From: Nitrospiraceae bacterium
GTDB taxonomy: Bacteria; Nitrospirota; Nitrospiria; Nitrospirales; UBA8639
Assembly (NCBI GenBank): GCA_020632595.1
Contig: JACKFF010000006.1
Span: forward strand, 124,001 to 188,000
Direction of reading: 5' to 3'
DNA: 64,000 bases
This document shows positions 44,369 to 53,496 of this stretch, piece after piece; within the stretch, counting starts at the first letter, position 1; each line of letters begins with the position of its first letter. Position numbers and translations under genes: made by a program. The notes beneath the pieces were generated by a model. That model worked only from the letters and a program-made list of their open reading frames with translations. It made no database searches and was not told the origin of the DNA.

Positions 44369-45205
44369 TCAGTTAGGATGATCCTCGGCGAAAGAAATGC
44401 CTTTTCCTTTTAAAGTTTTGGCCAGAATCATGGTTGGCTTCGTGCGGGTCCGAGCGGCTTCTTCAAAGGCTTTGAGGAGTTCTGAGTGGTTGTGCCCATC
44501 GACGCAGATGGTATGCCAGCCAAATCCCTCCCATCTGGCCTGGTACTTGGTCAGATTATATTCCAGCATGGTGGGATCCGATTGTCCCAGCCAATTAATG
44601 TCCACGATGCCGCACATATTATCTAGTTGAGAATTTCGGTCAATATCAGCGGCCTCCCACACTGACCCTTCGACCGATTCCCCATCGCCTAATAGCACAA
44701 AGATTCGAGCTGAAGACTTGTCCAGGTATTTATTATTTAAGGCAATACCGACACCCACTGACAGTCCCTGCCCAAGAGATCCGGTGGCCATGTCCACAAA
44801 CGATAGGCGAGGAGTGGGATGGCCTTCAAGGTCCGATTCGAGTGTGCGGAGTTTGAGTACTTGTTGGGGATCGAGTAACCCGGCTTCCGCCCAGGCCGCA
44901 TAGAGCAACGGGGCGGCATGACCCTTGGATAAGATAAAACAATCGTTGTCCGGGTTGCGAGGACTTTTTGGATCAAATCGCATGACCGAGAAAAACAAGG
45001 TCGCCATAATATCCGCAGCGGAACAGCAACTGGTCGGATGTCCGCTTCCTGCTTTGGTGGTGGCCCGAATGCTATGGATGCGAAGTTGATCTGCCTTTTG
45101 ACGCAGGACTTCGGAAAGCTGTGATGAAGCATGGGTGGTCACAGGTGGCTCCTCACTCAAGGGTGTGATCGTGAGATTTGAAGATGCCAGGACGGTATCC
45201 GACAC
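44369..45205 (-). CDS. Transketolase N-terminal subunit, probably truncated
   Basis: Thiamine-diphosphate-binding half of a split transketolase, acting in the pentose phosphate pathway. The 278-residue product has HSIRATTKAGSGHPTSCCSA near residue 43, ILSKGHAAPLLYAAWAEAG near 90, the ThDP motif LLGDGESVEGSVWEAA near 172, and VDGHNHSELLKAFEEA near 240. It stops at AEDHPN where transketolases continue WHGKP; the codon there is TGA. The C-terminal subunit gene normally found next to it is absent; the IS30 remnant lies there instead. It starts at GTG 45205. Function is doubtful unless a partner exists elsewhere. Confidence 0.85.
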   Translation of the reverse strand: MSDTVLASSNLTITPLSEEPPVTTHASSQLSEVLRQKADQLRIHSIRATTKAGSGHPTSCCSAADIMATLFFSVMRFDPKSPRNPDNDCFILSKGHAAPLLYAAWAEAGLLDPQQVLKLRTLESDLEGHPTPRLSFVDMATGSLGQGLSVGVGIALNNKYLDKSSARIFVLLGDGESVEGSVWEAADIDRNSQLDNMCGIVDINWLGQSDPTMLEYNLTKYQARWEGFGWHTICVDGHNHSELLKAFEEAARTRTKPTMILAKTLKGKGISFAEDHPN

Positions 45206-45323
45206 CTATAATTCAGTCAATTCCGGCCTGTATGTTGATCGATCCTCCCACTCCGATGTAGGGTATGATGGCTTTACTGTTCCTAAGAAAACCTATCACA
45301 TGTGATGCTGGAGGCGAACGATT

Positions 45324-45518
45324 ATGAATTGGAGTAATGCCACAACTCAGGTGACTACCGTCTTGTGTTCTGTTTTTTTGATGGGAGCGATGATGGTGGG
45401 GTGTTCTTCCACACCAGAACCTCAATCGGACCCGTCAAAAAAAGACATTCAGCAGGATTCCGATCGGTTCTTCAAAAAGATGGGACAGGAAGAAGGCCAA
45501 CAAGCTCCCGCACGTTAA
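45324..45518 (+). CDS. Small lipoprotein, 64 residues
   Basis: A signal peptide (VTTVLCSVFLMGAMMVGC) with lipobox MVGC is followed by a short hydrophilic tail with many charged residues (SDPSKKDIQQDSDRFFKKMG). ATG at 45324 follows GGAGGCG. The mature part is only about 35 residues, so it may be a peptide-like lipoprotein such as those that stabilise envelope complexes. No family is recognised. Confidence 0.7.
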   Translation: MNWSNATTQVTTVLCSVFLMGAMMVGCSSTPEPQSDPSKKDIQQDSDRFFKKMGQEEGQQAPAR

Positions 45519-45643
45519 GAGAGAGCTTGGGGAAGCATGGGGTTTCTGTATGATTGTGACTATCTGTTGCTCTTCTGCTTGCGTAAAAGAAGCAAGTATG
45601 CCATTGAAGGCATGAAGCAGCGATGCAGGAGTGAGCAGGAAGT

Positions 45644-47017
45644 CTATTCGATTGAGCCCGCCTGTCGTATCAACTGGGCTTTGGAGGGTATTTGATCCAG
45701 GATCGTCGATCGGACCTGGTATAAACCTGGCAAGCTTGATCCCTTTGCGAAGACTAGGCCTCGTTCTCTCTTTCCCAAAATTAATTGTCCGATGTCCTGT
45801 CCCTTGCGATTCATGCCAGAAATCGTGGCGTTGGGTGAAGCCATCCCATCGTCTGTTGAGGGGGAAGTGGAATCGGGGTGGAATATTTCCGCGGGTACGT
45901 CCACGATCCGGCTGACAAAAAGTTTCACCACTTCCTGGTTCACCTCTGCTGAAGGGTTGTCCTCTAAGACCCACTCATCGTGTTGATTAATGAGAACATA
46001 ATGATCCTCTGGCGTGTGGACGGTCAGCATTGCGATATCAGCGACTTCCATACCAAAGAGACGTTTGTCTCGAAAATAAAACATCCCTTGGGTGATGGGT
46101 TTTAGGATACCCGGTGGGACCTCATAGAGTGGACCGGAGCCGGACGTGATGGCATAGGCCTTTTCCGGATCATCAAATTGATAGAGTTCCAGATGATGCG
46201 TGCGTGCGCCTTCTACCACTTGTATCGTCGCATGAATACGCGCCGGTTGGCCCAGAATCCGTTTCTTTTCTTCCTCGGTGTCAATGAATCCAGTGGCGGC
46301 CAGGCCTCCTAAATCCATGAGGAGAGTGCCCACGGCGGTTTTATCTGCGGGGCCTTTCACGGGACTTTGGAACATCCAATTCGGCGTCAAGCTATGGGCT
46401 CCTGCCACTCGTGTCATGACCATGGTGGTTGATCCGAGCCGAATGTGAAGCTCCAGGACTCGATCCCGCTCGAAAAACAAGAGGTCTTTGAGCCGGAAGT
46501 TCGTGAGGGACTTTTGGGCGAAGGTCATCACATCCAAGGTCGTCAGCACGACCTGATTGTCAGGTTTCGTCTGGACGTACAAGGACGGAGCAAAGGGACC
46601 GGCATCCCCTAGAGCCATTTCCTGCGTCTCGGTGGGAGTGGTTAGGGTGAGGGTCAAATACGGGGGCTCTAATCCGTATGCGGACAAATTGCTTGGCCCA
46701 TCCTCGATATGTCGTTTGATTTTTCCTATCGTCAAGGCTCGTAGTATCCGCCGAATTTCACGCGAATCCGCGGGGGATCGCATGGGTTCGGTCATCATCC
46801 ACCGCCATTGGTCATCCCGTTCGAGATGGATAGTATACGTGGGGGTGGCCCAGGTGATCTGCGTGATAGCCCGGTCATCAAACGGCAGGATCTGTCGTTC
46901 CTGGGTCTCCTGTTTTTCCAGTTGCCGGGATTGTGGAATATCAACGAGGAGGATATAGCCTCCCAAACCCAGAACGACCAGAGCCAGGATGAGCGTTACT
47001 CGAACGGGATTGATCAT
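45644..47017 (-). CDS. DUF4340-domain membrane-anchored protein
   Basis: A 457-residue protein with one N-terminal membrane helix (VTLILALVVLGLGGYILLV) and a large extracytoplasmic region of DUF4340 repeats, e.g. ITQITWATPTYTIHLERDDQW, LSAYGLEPPYLTLTLTTP, FRLKDLLFFERDRVLELHI. It directly follows the GldG-like gene (one base apart), a conserved arrangement in which DUF4340 protein works with the GldA/F/G-type ABC system. Substrate is unknown. Confidence 0.85.
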   Translation of the reverse strand: MINPVRVTLILALVVLGLGGYILLVDIPQSRQLEKQETQERQILPFDDRAITQITWATPTYTIHLERDDQWRWMMTEPMRSPADSREIRRILRALTIGKIKRHIEDGPSNLSAYGLEPPYLTLTLTTPTETQEMALGDAGPFAPSLYVQTKPDNQVVLTTLDVMTFAQKSLTNFRLKDLLFFERDRVLELHIRLGSTTMVMTRVAGAHSLTPNWMFQSPVKGPADKTAVGTLLMDLGGLAATGFIDTEEEKKRILGQPARIHATIQVVEGARTHHLELYQFDDPEKAYAITSGSGPLYEVPPGILKPITQGMFYFRDKRLFGMEVADIAMLTVHTPEDHYVLINQHDEWVLEDNPSAEVNQEVVKLFVSRIVDVPAEIFHPDSTSPSTDDGMASPNATISGMNRKGQDIGQLILGKRERGLVFAKGSSLPGLYQVRSTILDQIPSKAQLIRQAGSIE

Positions 47018-47018
47018 G

Positions 47019-48542
47019 TTACAGACTTCGCCGCCTTTTCCAAACAGATAGACCGATAAATAAGGTAAGGAGTGGAATGAACAGGACCTGAAAAAATACG
47101 AGTGCTTGTTCCTGTGAGGGATTAGGTATGAATGGATGAAAGGCCGGGTCTTTTGGTGTCAGGGAAACTAATGCATCCTCCTGAGCAAGCCAGGCAATCG
47201 CTTTTAAGAAAAAATCCGTGTTTCCCGGATAGGTCAGATACCCATTGGTCGCAAATGCGGCATTGCCCACAATGAGGACGGCAGATTGAGCTGTTGGAGA
47301 CTGGTCGAGCGTTTTGCGGATCAAGAGGCCTGCGACGGTAAAGGGACCCTTGGGGTCTTGCCCCGCAGTGAATTCCGGTTGAAGACTGTTCAGGTCCGTT
47401 TCTTCCCAACTTTCCGGAGAGGTTTGCGCTAAGGCGATGTAATCCCAGGTTTTTCCTTGTGCCGTGTCGAAGGTCACTGAGCGGGATACGGGAAACAGGA
47501 TTGGAGTGGTGAAGTCTTCAGTGATGTCATGTGTGGTAAAGGTCCGAACGAGCAAGGCGGTGGGGCTGCCACGTCCCAAGCGGTCTTGTTCATCAGCCAG
47601 GATGCCGGTTCCCACATGAATGCCCCACGGCGTGAAGAGGGGATCCAATGACGTGCCGCTGGCTGGATCATCCATGACCAGTACCCGTCCTCCTTTTTCC
47701 AGAAATTGACTTATCCGTTTTTGGTCATCAGAGGTTACGGCTTCTGTGGAGGAGGCCACGATAAGGACTGCCGCTTCGTGAGAAGCTGTGTCTTCCCAAT
47801 CCACTGTCCCGACCTCATAGCCTTGCTTGGTCAGGGCATCGCCGGCACGAGATAATCCTGACGATTCGGTATCGGATAGACTTTTTTCACCATGGCCCGT
47901 GACAAAGGCAATGCGCTTTTTCTTGTCTTGTGTGACACGGAGCAGCGCATTGGTCATGTCGGCTTCAGAAGACCGTTGGAGATAGACCTTTTGGGGACCA
48001 CTTTCCACGACGACGGTATCGATTCGAGTCACTTGATACTCTTTTGCCTTGTCGGGTTGTCGTTCGGGATCAATGAATGCCAGCGTGATGAGAGGACTCT
48101 CCTTTGCGTAGGTCGTCAATAAATCCTGGTAGCCGCCATAGCCCGGACTCCCTTCATGGGTGAAAACCGTCATTTTCACTTCTCTTGGAAGAGTTCGAAG
48201 GACTTGATAGGTCTGTCGGCTTAAGGTGAAATTTTGCGTCTCCGAGAAGTCCCATTCCGGCGCATGCTTGGCTGCGAGGAAATTGAGTAAGCCCACGACG
48301 ACGCCGGCAAGCAGGATCGAAAAGAGGCTGTGTGCGCCGAGTCGGGTAGACCGGGTCCGAGCTAGTGCGGTGAGGCTCCGAAAATGGAAGGCAAAATAGC
48401 CCAGAAGGCAGAGTGTTCCCAGGCCGAGCAGGATGGAGGAGAGGCTCCCTCCAGCAGGATAGACCAATGGAAGCCCCAGTCCTACCAGGGCTATTATTGT
48501 TCCGGCTATGCCGAGAATTGAAGGCACACGCATTACTTCCAT
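47019..48542 (-). CDS. GldG-like ABC-associated protein
   Basis: A 507-residue protein with membrane helices at both ends (about residues 8-50, 68-88 and 480-500) and a periplasmic GldG/DUF4350-like core (ETQNFTLSRQTYQVLRTLPR; VTGHGEKSLSDTESSGLSRA; GRVLVMDDPASGTSLDPLF). It overlaps the permease gene by 10 bases. GldG is named from gliding Bacteroidetes, but the family is also found in many non-gliders, where its role is unknown. Confidence 0.85.
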   Translation of the reverse strand: MEVMRVPSILGIAGTIIALVGLGLPLVYPAGGSLSSILLGLGTLCLLGYFAFHFRSLTALARTRSTRLGAHSLFSILLAGVVVGLLNFLAAKHAPEWDFSETQNFTLSRQTYQVLRTLPREVKMTVFTHEGSPGYGGYQDLLTTYAKESPLITLAFIDPERQPDKAKEYQVTRIDTVVVESGPQKVYLQRSSEADMTNALLRVTQDKKKRIAFVTGHGEKSLSDTESSGLSRAGDALTKQGYEVGTVDWEDTASHEAAVLIVASSTEAVTSDDQKRISQFLEKGGRVLVMDDPASGTSLDPLFTPWGIHVGTGILADEQDRLGRGSPTALLVRTFTTHDITEDFTTPILFPVSRSVTFDTAQGKTWDYIALAQTSPESWEETDLNSLQPEFTAGQDPKGPFTVAGLLIRKTLDQSPTAQSAVLIVGNAAFATNGYLTYPGNTDFFLKAIAWLAQEDALVSLTPKDPAFHPFIPNPSQEQALVFFQVLFIPLLTLFIGLSVWKRRRSL

Positions 48543-49303
48543 CGGTAGGCGTCAACGGCTTGGTGGGCGGCAAACCACATAAAAGCTATGCCGGAGACGT
48601 AATAAAGAATATCTTTGAGGTTGAATAGCCCACGAATCAATCGTTCATAATGTTCGCTAAAAGAGAGATAGGACAGAATGTGTCCGATTGTTGTGTCCCC
48701 AATGATGCCTCCTAACGCCCCGAGCATCCAGAGACCTAAGATGCAACCAAAGCTCAAAAAAGCCGCAATAATTTGATTTTCCGTCAATGCCGAGGCAAAC
48801 AGACCAATAGATATCAGAAGGGCTCCTTGCAGGAACAGGGCGACATACCCAAGATATATTGGTCGCCAATCAAAGGTTGCATAGGCGGAAAGGGTGATCG
48901 GGATGAGACTTGTCATTGATAACAGGCCGCTATAGACGATAATTACGCTCATGAATTTTCCAGACACGATTTCATTCACGCCAATGGGAGACGTCAGAAG
49001 GAGTTCGAAGGTTCGGAGTTTACGTTCTTCGGCGAACAGACGCATGGTGAGTAATGGGAGAATGATCATGAGGATGAGGTTTATGCTTCGAAAGAGGGGC
49101 CTGAACAGCATATCATTGAGATTGAGTTGTGCGTAGGTATTTTGAATTTGCATCAGGCGTATAGCCTGGTTACTCGCATTGGCTGCCGCGGAATAGGCCA
49201 ACAGGCCTACGATAGCCAAAAAAATGGCCGCAATGACATAGACCACTGGAGACACAAAAGCACTTCGTAATTCTTTGGCAACAATCGTATGAACGGGGGT
49301 CAT
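48533..49303 (-). CDS. ABC transporter permease, GldF-like
   Basis: A 256-residue ABC-2-type permease with six membrane helices, opening HTIVAKELRSAFVSPVVYVI and carrying the typical MRLFAEERKLRTFELLLTSPI segment near residue 85. It lies between the ATPase and GldG-like genes and shares a 10-base overlap with the latter. Together with them it forms an ABC-2-type exporter. Confidence 0.9.
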   Translation of the reverse strand: MTPVHTIVAKELRSAFVSPVVYVIAAIFLAIVGLLAYSAAANASNQAIRLMQIQNTYAQLNLNDMLFRPLFRSINLILMIILPLLTMRLFAEERKLRTFELLLTSPIGVNEIVSGKFMSVIIVYSGLLSMTSLIPITLSAYATFDWRPIYLGYVALFLQGALLISIGLFASALTENQIIAAFLSFGCILGLWMLGALGGIIGDTTIGHILSYLSFSEHYERLIRGLFNLKDILYYVSGIAFMWFAAHQAVDAYRWK

Positions 49304-49329
49304 TATGAGAGTAATCCGGGTATAGGAAG

Positions 49330-50295
49330 TTAGTGTGGCCCGCCAGGCGTGCTGATGCCTGGTCCGCTGGGCGTGTTTGTTTGGGTGAGGACCTTAAACG
49401 CATCCTCAAGAGTGAGAGGTTGGGTTTTTAATTCTAGAAGGCCCACATTTCTGGAGACGACTAATTGAGTCAATTCCTCCCGGATATCTCGGCCCATCTG
49501 CGTATCCAGAAGATAGGTCTGGGCGGTTGCTCCCTGAGAGACTCGGATGACTCCGGGAATGTGTTGAAGTGCCTCCAACAGGTCCGGATCGAATTGCTTC
49601 ACGGTTAGACTGAGCGTTTCCGATTCACGGAGTTTGGCCCCTAACTGTTCCGGGGTGTCCACAGCTACAATTCGACCACGGTGAATGATGATGACCCGCT
49701 GACAAATAGCGGTTGCTTCCGCCAGGAGATGGGTGCTGAGAATGATGGTGTGGGAACCCGCCAGGCTTTTAATGAGTTCCCGGATCTCAATAATTTGATT
49801 CGGGTCTAGGCCTGTGGTTGGTTCGTCCAAAATCAAAACAGGAGGATTGTGCAAAAGGGCCTGTGCCAGACCAACCCGTTGTCGATATCCACGGGATAAA
49901 TGGCCAATGACTCGTCCCCGCACATCGGCCAGGCCCGTTTGGGTGATGATGGTATCCATCCGTTCGATCAACTGGTCCTCAGAAAGTCGTTTGATTCTTC
50001 CCACGAAGGTCAAATATTCAGTGACGGTCAGTTCCAGATACAGAGGAGGAGTTTCAGGGAGATACCCGATATGTTTTTTGACCTCCCAGGGTGTTTCCAG
50101 GCAATCAAACCCTGCAATGCGGACGGTTCCCGTGGTTGGGGGCATGAACCCCGTCAAAATGCGCATAGTGGTGGTTTTCCCTGCGCCATTCGGCCCGAGA
50201 AATGCCACGATTTCCCCCTTGTTGATGGAAAAAGAGACGTCATCCAACGCGGTTGCGTTCCCGTAGCGTTTCGTCACATGTTGAACGTCAATCAT
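49330..50295 (-). CDS. ABC transporter ATP-binding protein, GldA-like
   Basis: ATPase of the ABC-2 system. From ATG 50295 it is 321 residues, with Walker A LGPNGAGKTTTMRIL near residue 35, signature LSRGYRQRVGLAQAL near 133, and Walker B VLILDEPTTGLD near 155. The C-terminal part (about 215-310) is the extra domain typical of GldA/CcmA-like ATPases. An open frame extends upstream to 50400 but begins with non-family residues. It is the first gene of the four-gene unit. Confidence 0.92.
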   Translation of the reverse strand: MIDVQHVTKRYGNATALDDVSFSINKGEIVAFLGPNGAGKTTTMRILTGFMPPTTGTVRIAGFDCLETPWEVKKHIGYLPETPPLYLELTVTEYLTFVGRIKRLSEDQLIERMDTIITQTGLADVRGRVIGHLSRGYRQRVGLAQALLHNPPVLILDEPTTGLDPNQIIEIRELIKSLAGSHTIILSTHLLAEATAICQRVIIIHRGRIVAVDTPEQLGAKLRESETLSLTVKQFDPDLLEALQHIPGVIRVSQGATAQTYLLDTQMGRDIREELTQLVVSRNVGLLELKTQPLTLEDAFKVLTQTNTPSGPGISTPGGPH

Positions 50296-50430
50296 ACGGA
50301 TGCCCAGCGAGTTGTGTCGTGAAATGGTGAGAAAAGCGACTGTAAAATGCAATGGCTCGACAGGAGTCCGATCATACCTATGTGAAAAAAAATCCGTCAA
50401 GTTTAAACATGAGGGCAGTGCCGGCTGAGA

Positions 50431-50458
50431 TTGACTCTTTTGATGAAAGTTGTATTAT
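50431..50458 (+). promoter_or_regulatory. Predicted sigma-70 promoter for pal
   Basis: TTGACT (50431-50436) and TATTAT (50453-50458) are 16 bases apart in the divergent gap between the GldA-like gene and pal, giving a leader of about 75 bases. This is sequence-based only. Confidence 0.5.
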
Positions 50459-50539
50459 AGCTAGAATTTTACGGATTTTTGAGCTATTCGAGCAAGGGAA
50501 CTACTACCCTTCCTCGGGAGAGTGGAGTAACAGCCACCA

Positions 50540-51148
50540 TTGAGGAAGTTGTTTCAGGGAAAATATGCGATCCTTGTGCTGTTGGTTGCTATTCTGAGCG
50601 GGTGCAGTTCCTGGCATCATGTGTCCATCTTCAGCCATGGTGCCGAGCCGGTTGAGGAGTCTCCCGATTCATCTCCTGCTTTGGTGGTGAGTGCCCCTCC
50701 CGTTTCTGTGCCCGAACCGGAACCCTCTCTTCCAATCGTTTCCCAACCTCTCATATCAGAATCTCCGCCGGCTATAGATGATATCAATGCGCAATCTGGC
50801 GACCACTCACTTCTTCCCTCGACGTTGGAAGATGTTTTTTTTGACTACGACCAATATTATATACGGAGTGAGGCTGTTCCTATCCTGATGCAGAACGCTG
50901 AAGTCCTAAGTCGGCATGCCACTCGTACTGTCCTGATTGAAGGGCATTGTGATGAGCGAGGAACCGAAGAATATAATCTCATTTTGGGTGAGCGCCGTGC
51001 GATGGCGGTGAAGAATTACCTTGTGGATTTAGGGGTGAGCGCTTCCTCAATCCGAGTCCTTAGCCTGGGGAAAAACGAACCGTTTTGTTTTCAACCTACT
51101 CGTGAATGTTTTCAACAGAATAGACGTGCCCACTTTGTGTTGAAGTAA
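50540..51148 (+). CDS. pal: Peptidoglycan-associated lipoprotein Pal
   Basis: Outer-membrane lipoprotein of the Tol-Pal system that binds peptidoglycan. Starting at TTG 50540 it has a signal peptide (ILVLLVAILSGC, lipobox ILSGC), a Pro/Ser-rich linker (about residues 30-90), and a C-terminal OmpA-like domain with VFFDYDQYYIRSEAVPIL, IEGHCDERGTEEYNLILGE and NRRAHFVLK. Length is 202 residues. The other tol genes are not in the window. Confidence 0.9.
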   Translation: MRKLFQGKYAILVLLVAILSGCSSWHHVSIFSHGAEPVEESPDSSPALVVSAPPVSVPEPEPSLPIVSQPLISESPPAIDDINAQSGDHSLLPSTLEDVFFDYDQYYIRSEAVPILMQNAEVLSRHATRTVLIEGHCDERGTEEYNLILGERRAMAVKNYLVDLGVSASSIRVLSLGKNEPFCFQPTRECFQQNRRAHFVLK

Positions 51149-51335
51149 GACGGTTCAATCTTTCCCAATAGGTGTTTTTGGATTATGTCTTTAGAACTCA
51201 AATGAATCCGGTCCATCATGGCCGTCCCTCCTTTTAGGCTATTGTCGGGGTCAATAATCGCGGGATATTTTGGGAGAAAATTTTAAGTCTCTCAACAATA
51301 TTTTTGCCTTTTTCCTCAAGATGAGGAGGATGTCC

Positions 51336-51707
51336 ATGCGATTTTGGTCCTTTATCATCTGGTTCTTCCTGTTGCTTCCTCCGTCGGCTTTCTCGGAGGT
51401 GTGGGATTTTTCCTGTACCGAGGCTGTCTCTCTCTTAAGAGCGGCTCAGGAGCAGGTTGTCCGGAAGCATGACCAACTGCAAGAAGCTAAATTTAGTCTC
51501 CGTCATGCTCCAAAGGAATTTGATGGATGCAGGCGGAGCCGTCGTGGATTTCAAGGGGGAGAGATTCATTGTGTAACCCATCAATCTTCCCAAGGGAATC
51601 TATTGAGAGATATCCTTGTTGCCCAACGAAGCCTTGATGCCTCTATTCGGGATTTCAAAAAGCACCAAAAAGGTCTGGTCCTCTCCTGCTCGGAGTCTTC
51701 TCCTTAA
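51336..51707 (+). CDS. Small secreted protein of unknown function
   Basis: ATG 51336 behind GAGGAGG gives a 123-residue protein with a clear Sec signal peptide (WSFIIWFFLLLPPSAFS). The mature part has cysteines (DFSCTEAV, DGCRRS, IHCVTHQ, LSCSES), a pair of helices with a heptad-like pattern (LRAAQEQVVRKHDQLQEAK; RDILVAQRSLDASIRDFKK), and is likely periplasmic with disulfides. No family is recognised. The 187-base gap after pal has nothing notable. Confidence 0.65.
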   Translation: MRFWSFIIWFFLLLPPSAFSEVWDFSCTEAVSLLRAAQEQVVRKHDQLQEAKFSLRHAPKEFDGCRRSRRGFQGGEIHCVTHQSSQGNLLRDILVAQRSLDASIRDFKKHQKGLVLSCSESSP

Positions 51708-52070
51708 CCCGATATTCTTTCTTACCTCGTATTCCATCCTGTGCAGTAGGTGCGCTCTCACAGGTGGGTGCTTTATCAATCCTGCTGCCAAGTTTTTGCC
51801 TCCGTTAAAATCCAGGATAGTCAATGCTACATCCCTCACCCCAAGATGGGTGCCTTTTGTTATCGCTTCGCGCTTCCATCTCGTGGAGAGATCATGGCTG
51901 TTTTGGCCATCAGGCTTGAAGGTAATGATGCCGGCTCTGTGCCAATCCACCTTTTTGGCCAGAAAGAAGAAAAAAGATGAGAAAGTTCGTATAATCTTCG
52001 ATCGGCGCCGCGCAATGAAGAGGCGGAGCTTTCCTTATGATCATCATCGACAGGAAGAAAGGACCATTTG
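51708..52070. other. 363-base gap without a confident gene
   Basis: Open frames cover this stretch on both strands (for example - strand 51600-51950 and + strand 51616-52128), but none has a good ribosome site, family features or consistent codon bias. The + strand sequence ends in AAGAAAGGA, which serves the next gene. It could hold a decayed gene. Confidence 0.4.
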
Positions 52071-52862
52071 GTGGTCAGTCTTAAAAAGATTTTGGCCTCA
52101 TTTTTTTCTCCTCTCTCTCTCTGCATAGAGGTGATGGCTTGCGGGCTTCTCTTTTTGTGTTTTTCCCGAAAGCAATACCTTGGGAAAATCCTGATTTCCC
52201 TGGGATTCATTCTGCTTGTCATCAGCAGTTATGAAGGTGTCTCGGGGCGCATCATTCGTACGTTGGAATCACAATATCCTCCCATTAATCTTTCCCAGGT
52301 TCTGACTTCTGGGGGTGCCGGAAATTCGCAAGAATCCGTGAAATGGATTGTTGTCCTTGCCAGCGGCACTACGGGAGATGCCACGTTACCTTATCAGCTT
52401 CGAGTGTCTCATCATTCCCGCGTTCGATTAATGGAGGGCATTCGGCTTCATCGCCTGTTACCCGGAAGTAAAATCATTCTGACCGGGGGGACGGGGTTTG
52501 AGGGGTCCCCTGAGGCGACCACAATGAGTCGGGTTGCCGAGGAATTAGGCGTCAGCCGGGCAGATATGGTTCTGGAGGTTGAATCCCGTGATACGAAGGA
52601 TCATCCTCTTTATGTTCGTGATATCATCCACGATGAGCCCTTTATCCTCGTGACAAGTGCTTTCCATATGCCACGTGCCGTCAAATTATTTGAGAAGCAG
52701 GGTCTCTTTCCAATTCCGGCCTCCACAGGCCAATGGATTCCTCCCATGCAGTTTTGGTCTTTAGTGAACTTTTTCCCGAGTTCCTCTGGAGTGCGCCTTG
52801 CCGAATTGGCCTATCATGAATATATGGGGTTATTAGAGGCCTGGGTTCAAGACCAGATTTAA
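52071..52862 (+). CDS. DUF218 (ElyC/SanA/YdcF-like) membrane protein
   Basis: From GTG 52071 (or TTG 52068), a 263-residue protein with two N-terminal membrane helices (about residues 15-35 and 38-58) and a DUF218 domain: KWIVVLASGTTGD, KIILTGGTGFEGSP, FILVTSAFHMPRAVKLFEKQG. ElyC in E. coli is needed for peptidoglycan and undecaprenyl-phosphate metabolism. It has the ElyC size and topology, so an envelope role is likely. Confidence 0.85.
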   Translation: MVSLKKILASFFSPLSLCIEVMACGLLFLCFSRKQYLGKILISLGFILLVISSYEGVSGRIIRTLESQYPPINLSQVLTSGGAGNSQESVKWIVVLASGTTGDATLPYQLRVSHHSRVRLMEGIRLHRLLPGSKIILTGGTGFEGSPEATTMSRVAEELGVSRADMVLEVESRDTKDHPLYVRDIIHDEPFILVTSAFHMPRAVKLFEKQGLFPIPASTGQWIPPMQFWSLVNFFPSSSGVRLAELAYHEYMGLLEAWVQDQI

Positions 52863-53056
52863 AGAAGCAGGGGCGAGACACTGAATCTTGACCTTTTAAC
52901 ACGAATCAAAAATCAATTCAGAGAGTTAATGTACCTGTGCAGGGGGCACTATGGGCCTAATTTCTTAGTCCAGGCTGTCCGATAGAGATAGAAAAGAATG
53001 CAATCTGGTTGTTTGGTTCACAATATGGGTGGGATTTTGGGGAGATTAGGAACGTA

Positions 53057-53380
53057 ATGATTTGCCACAGATGGGCGGCAGGAGCTCTCATGATATGCCT
53101 AAGCGGCTTTTCCCTGGAGGGGTGTAGCATGTGGGAATCGTATTATCATCCGAGCCATGGTTCGATTCGTGCCGATCGTATTTGCCATCCCTATGGGGAC
53201 TGCCTACAAGGGGAATGGGTTTCCACTGATGGACGAGGTGCGGATCCAATTGAAACCCATTTAGCTTGTGTTGCGCTGGTTTCTGCAGAACAGGGGAATG
53301 ATTGGAAGAGAGATTCGGTTACTGAGGGATTGGAAATAGGTGAGTGTATGCAACAACAAGGATTTACTCTGAAGCCCTGA
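53057..53380 (+). CDS. Small lipoprotein-like protein of unknown function
   Basis: A 107-residue protein starting at ATG 53057 behind TTAGGA. The signal region (AAGALMICLSGFSLEGC) may be a lipobox, though Glu at -2 is unusual. The mature part has paired cysteines (RICHPYGDCLQGEWV, ETHLACVAL, IGECMQQQG). No family is recognised. Confidence 0.6.
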   Translation: MICHRWAAGALMICLSGFSLEGCSMWESYYHPSHGSIRADRICHPYGDCLQGEWVSTDGRGADPIETHLACVALVSAEQGNDWKRDSVTEGLEIGECMQQQGFTLKP

Positions 53381-53496
53381 CAAAACGAGAAAACTTTCTT
53401 AAGTCATTTGAAGTAACTGACCGCCCGCTATTCATCTGCACACCCTACTCCTGGGTTCTCCAGGCTGAAGAAAGTCTGTTTTCCGGCTATGCAAGC

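Noticed and set aside
44369..44371. Selenocysteine at the transketolase TGA
   Set aside because: Transketolases have Trp at this position and the next bases carry a frameshift; no SECIS-like hairpin was seen directly after the TGA.
37211..45205. Prophage or integrative element at tRNA-Ser
   Set aside because: No integrase, phage structural genes or direct repeat of the tRNA 3' end were found, and the unusual genes lie on the 5' side of the tRNA.
51600..51950. 116-residue open frame on the - strand
   Set aside because: Overlaps a signal-peptide-bearing + strand gene, lacks a ribosome site and has no family features.
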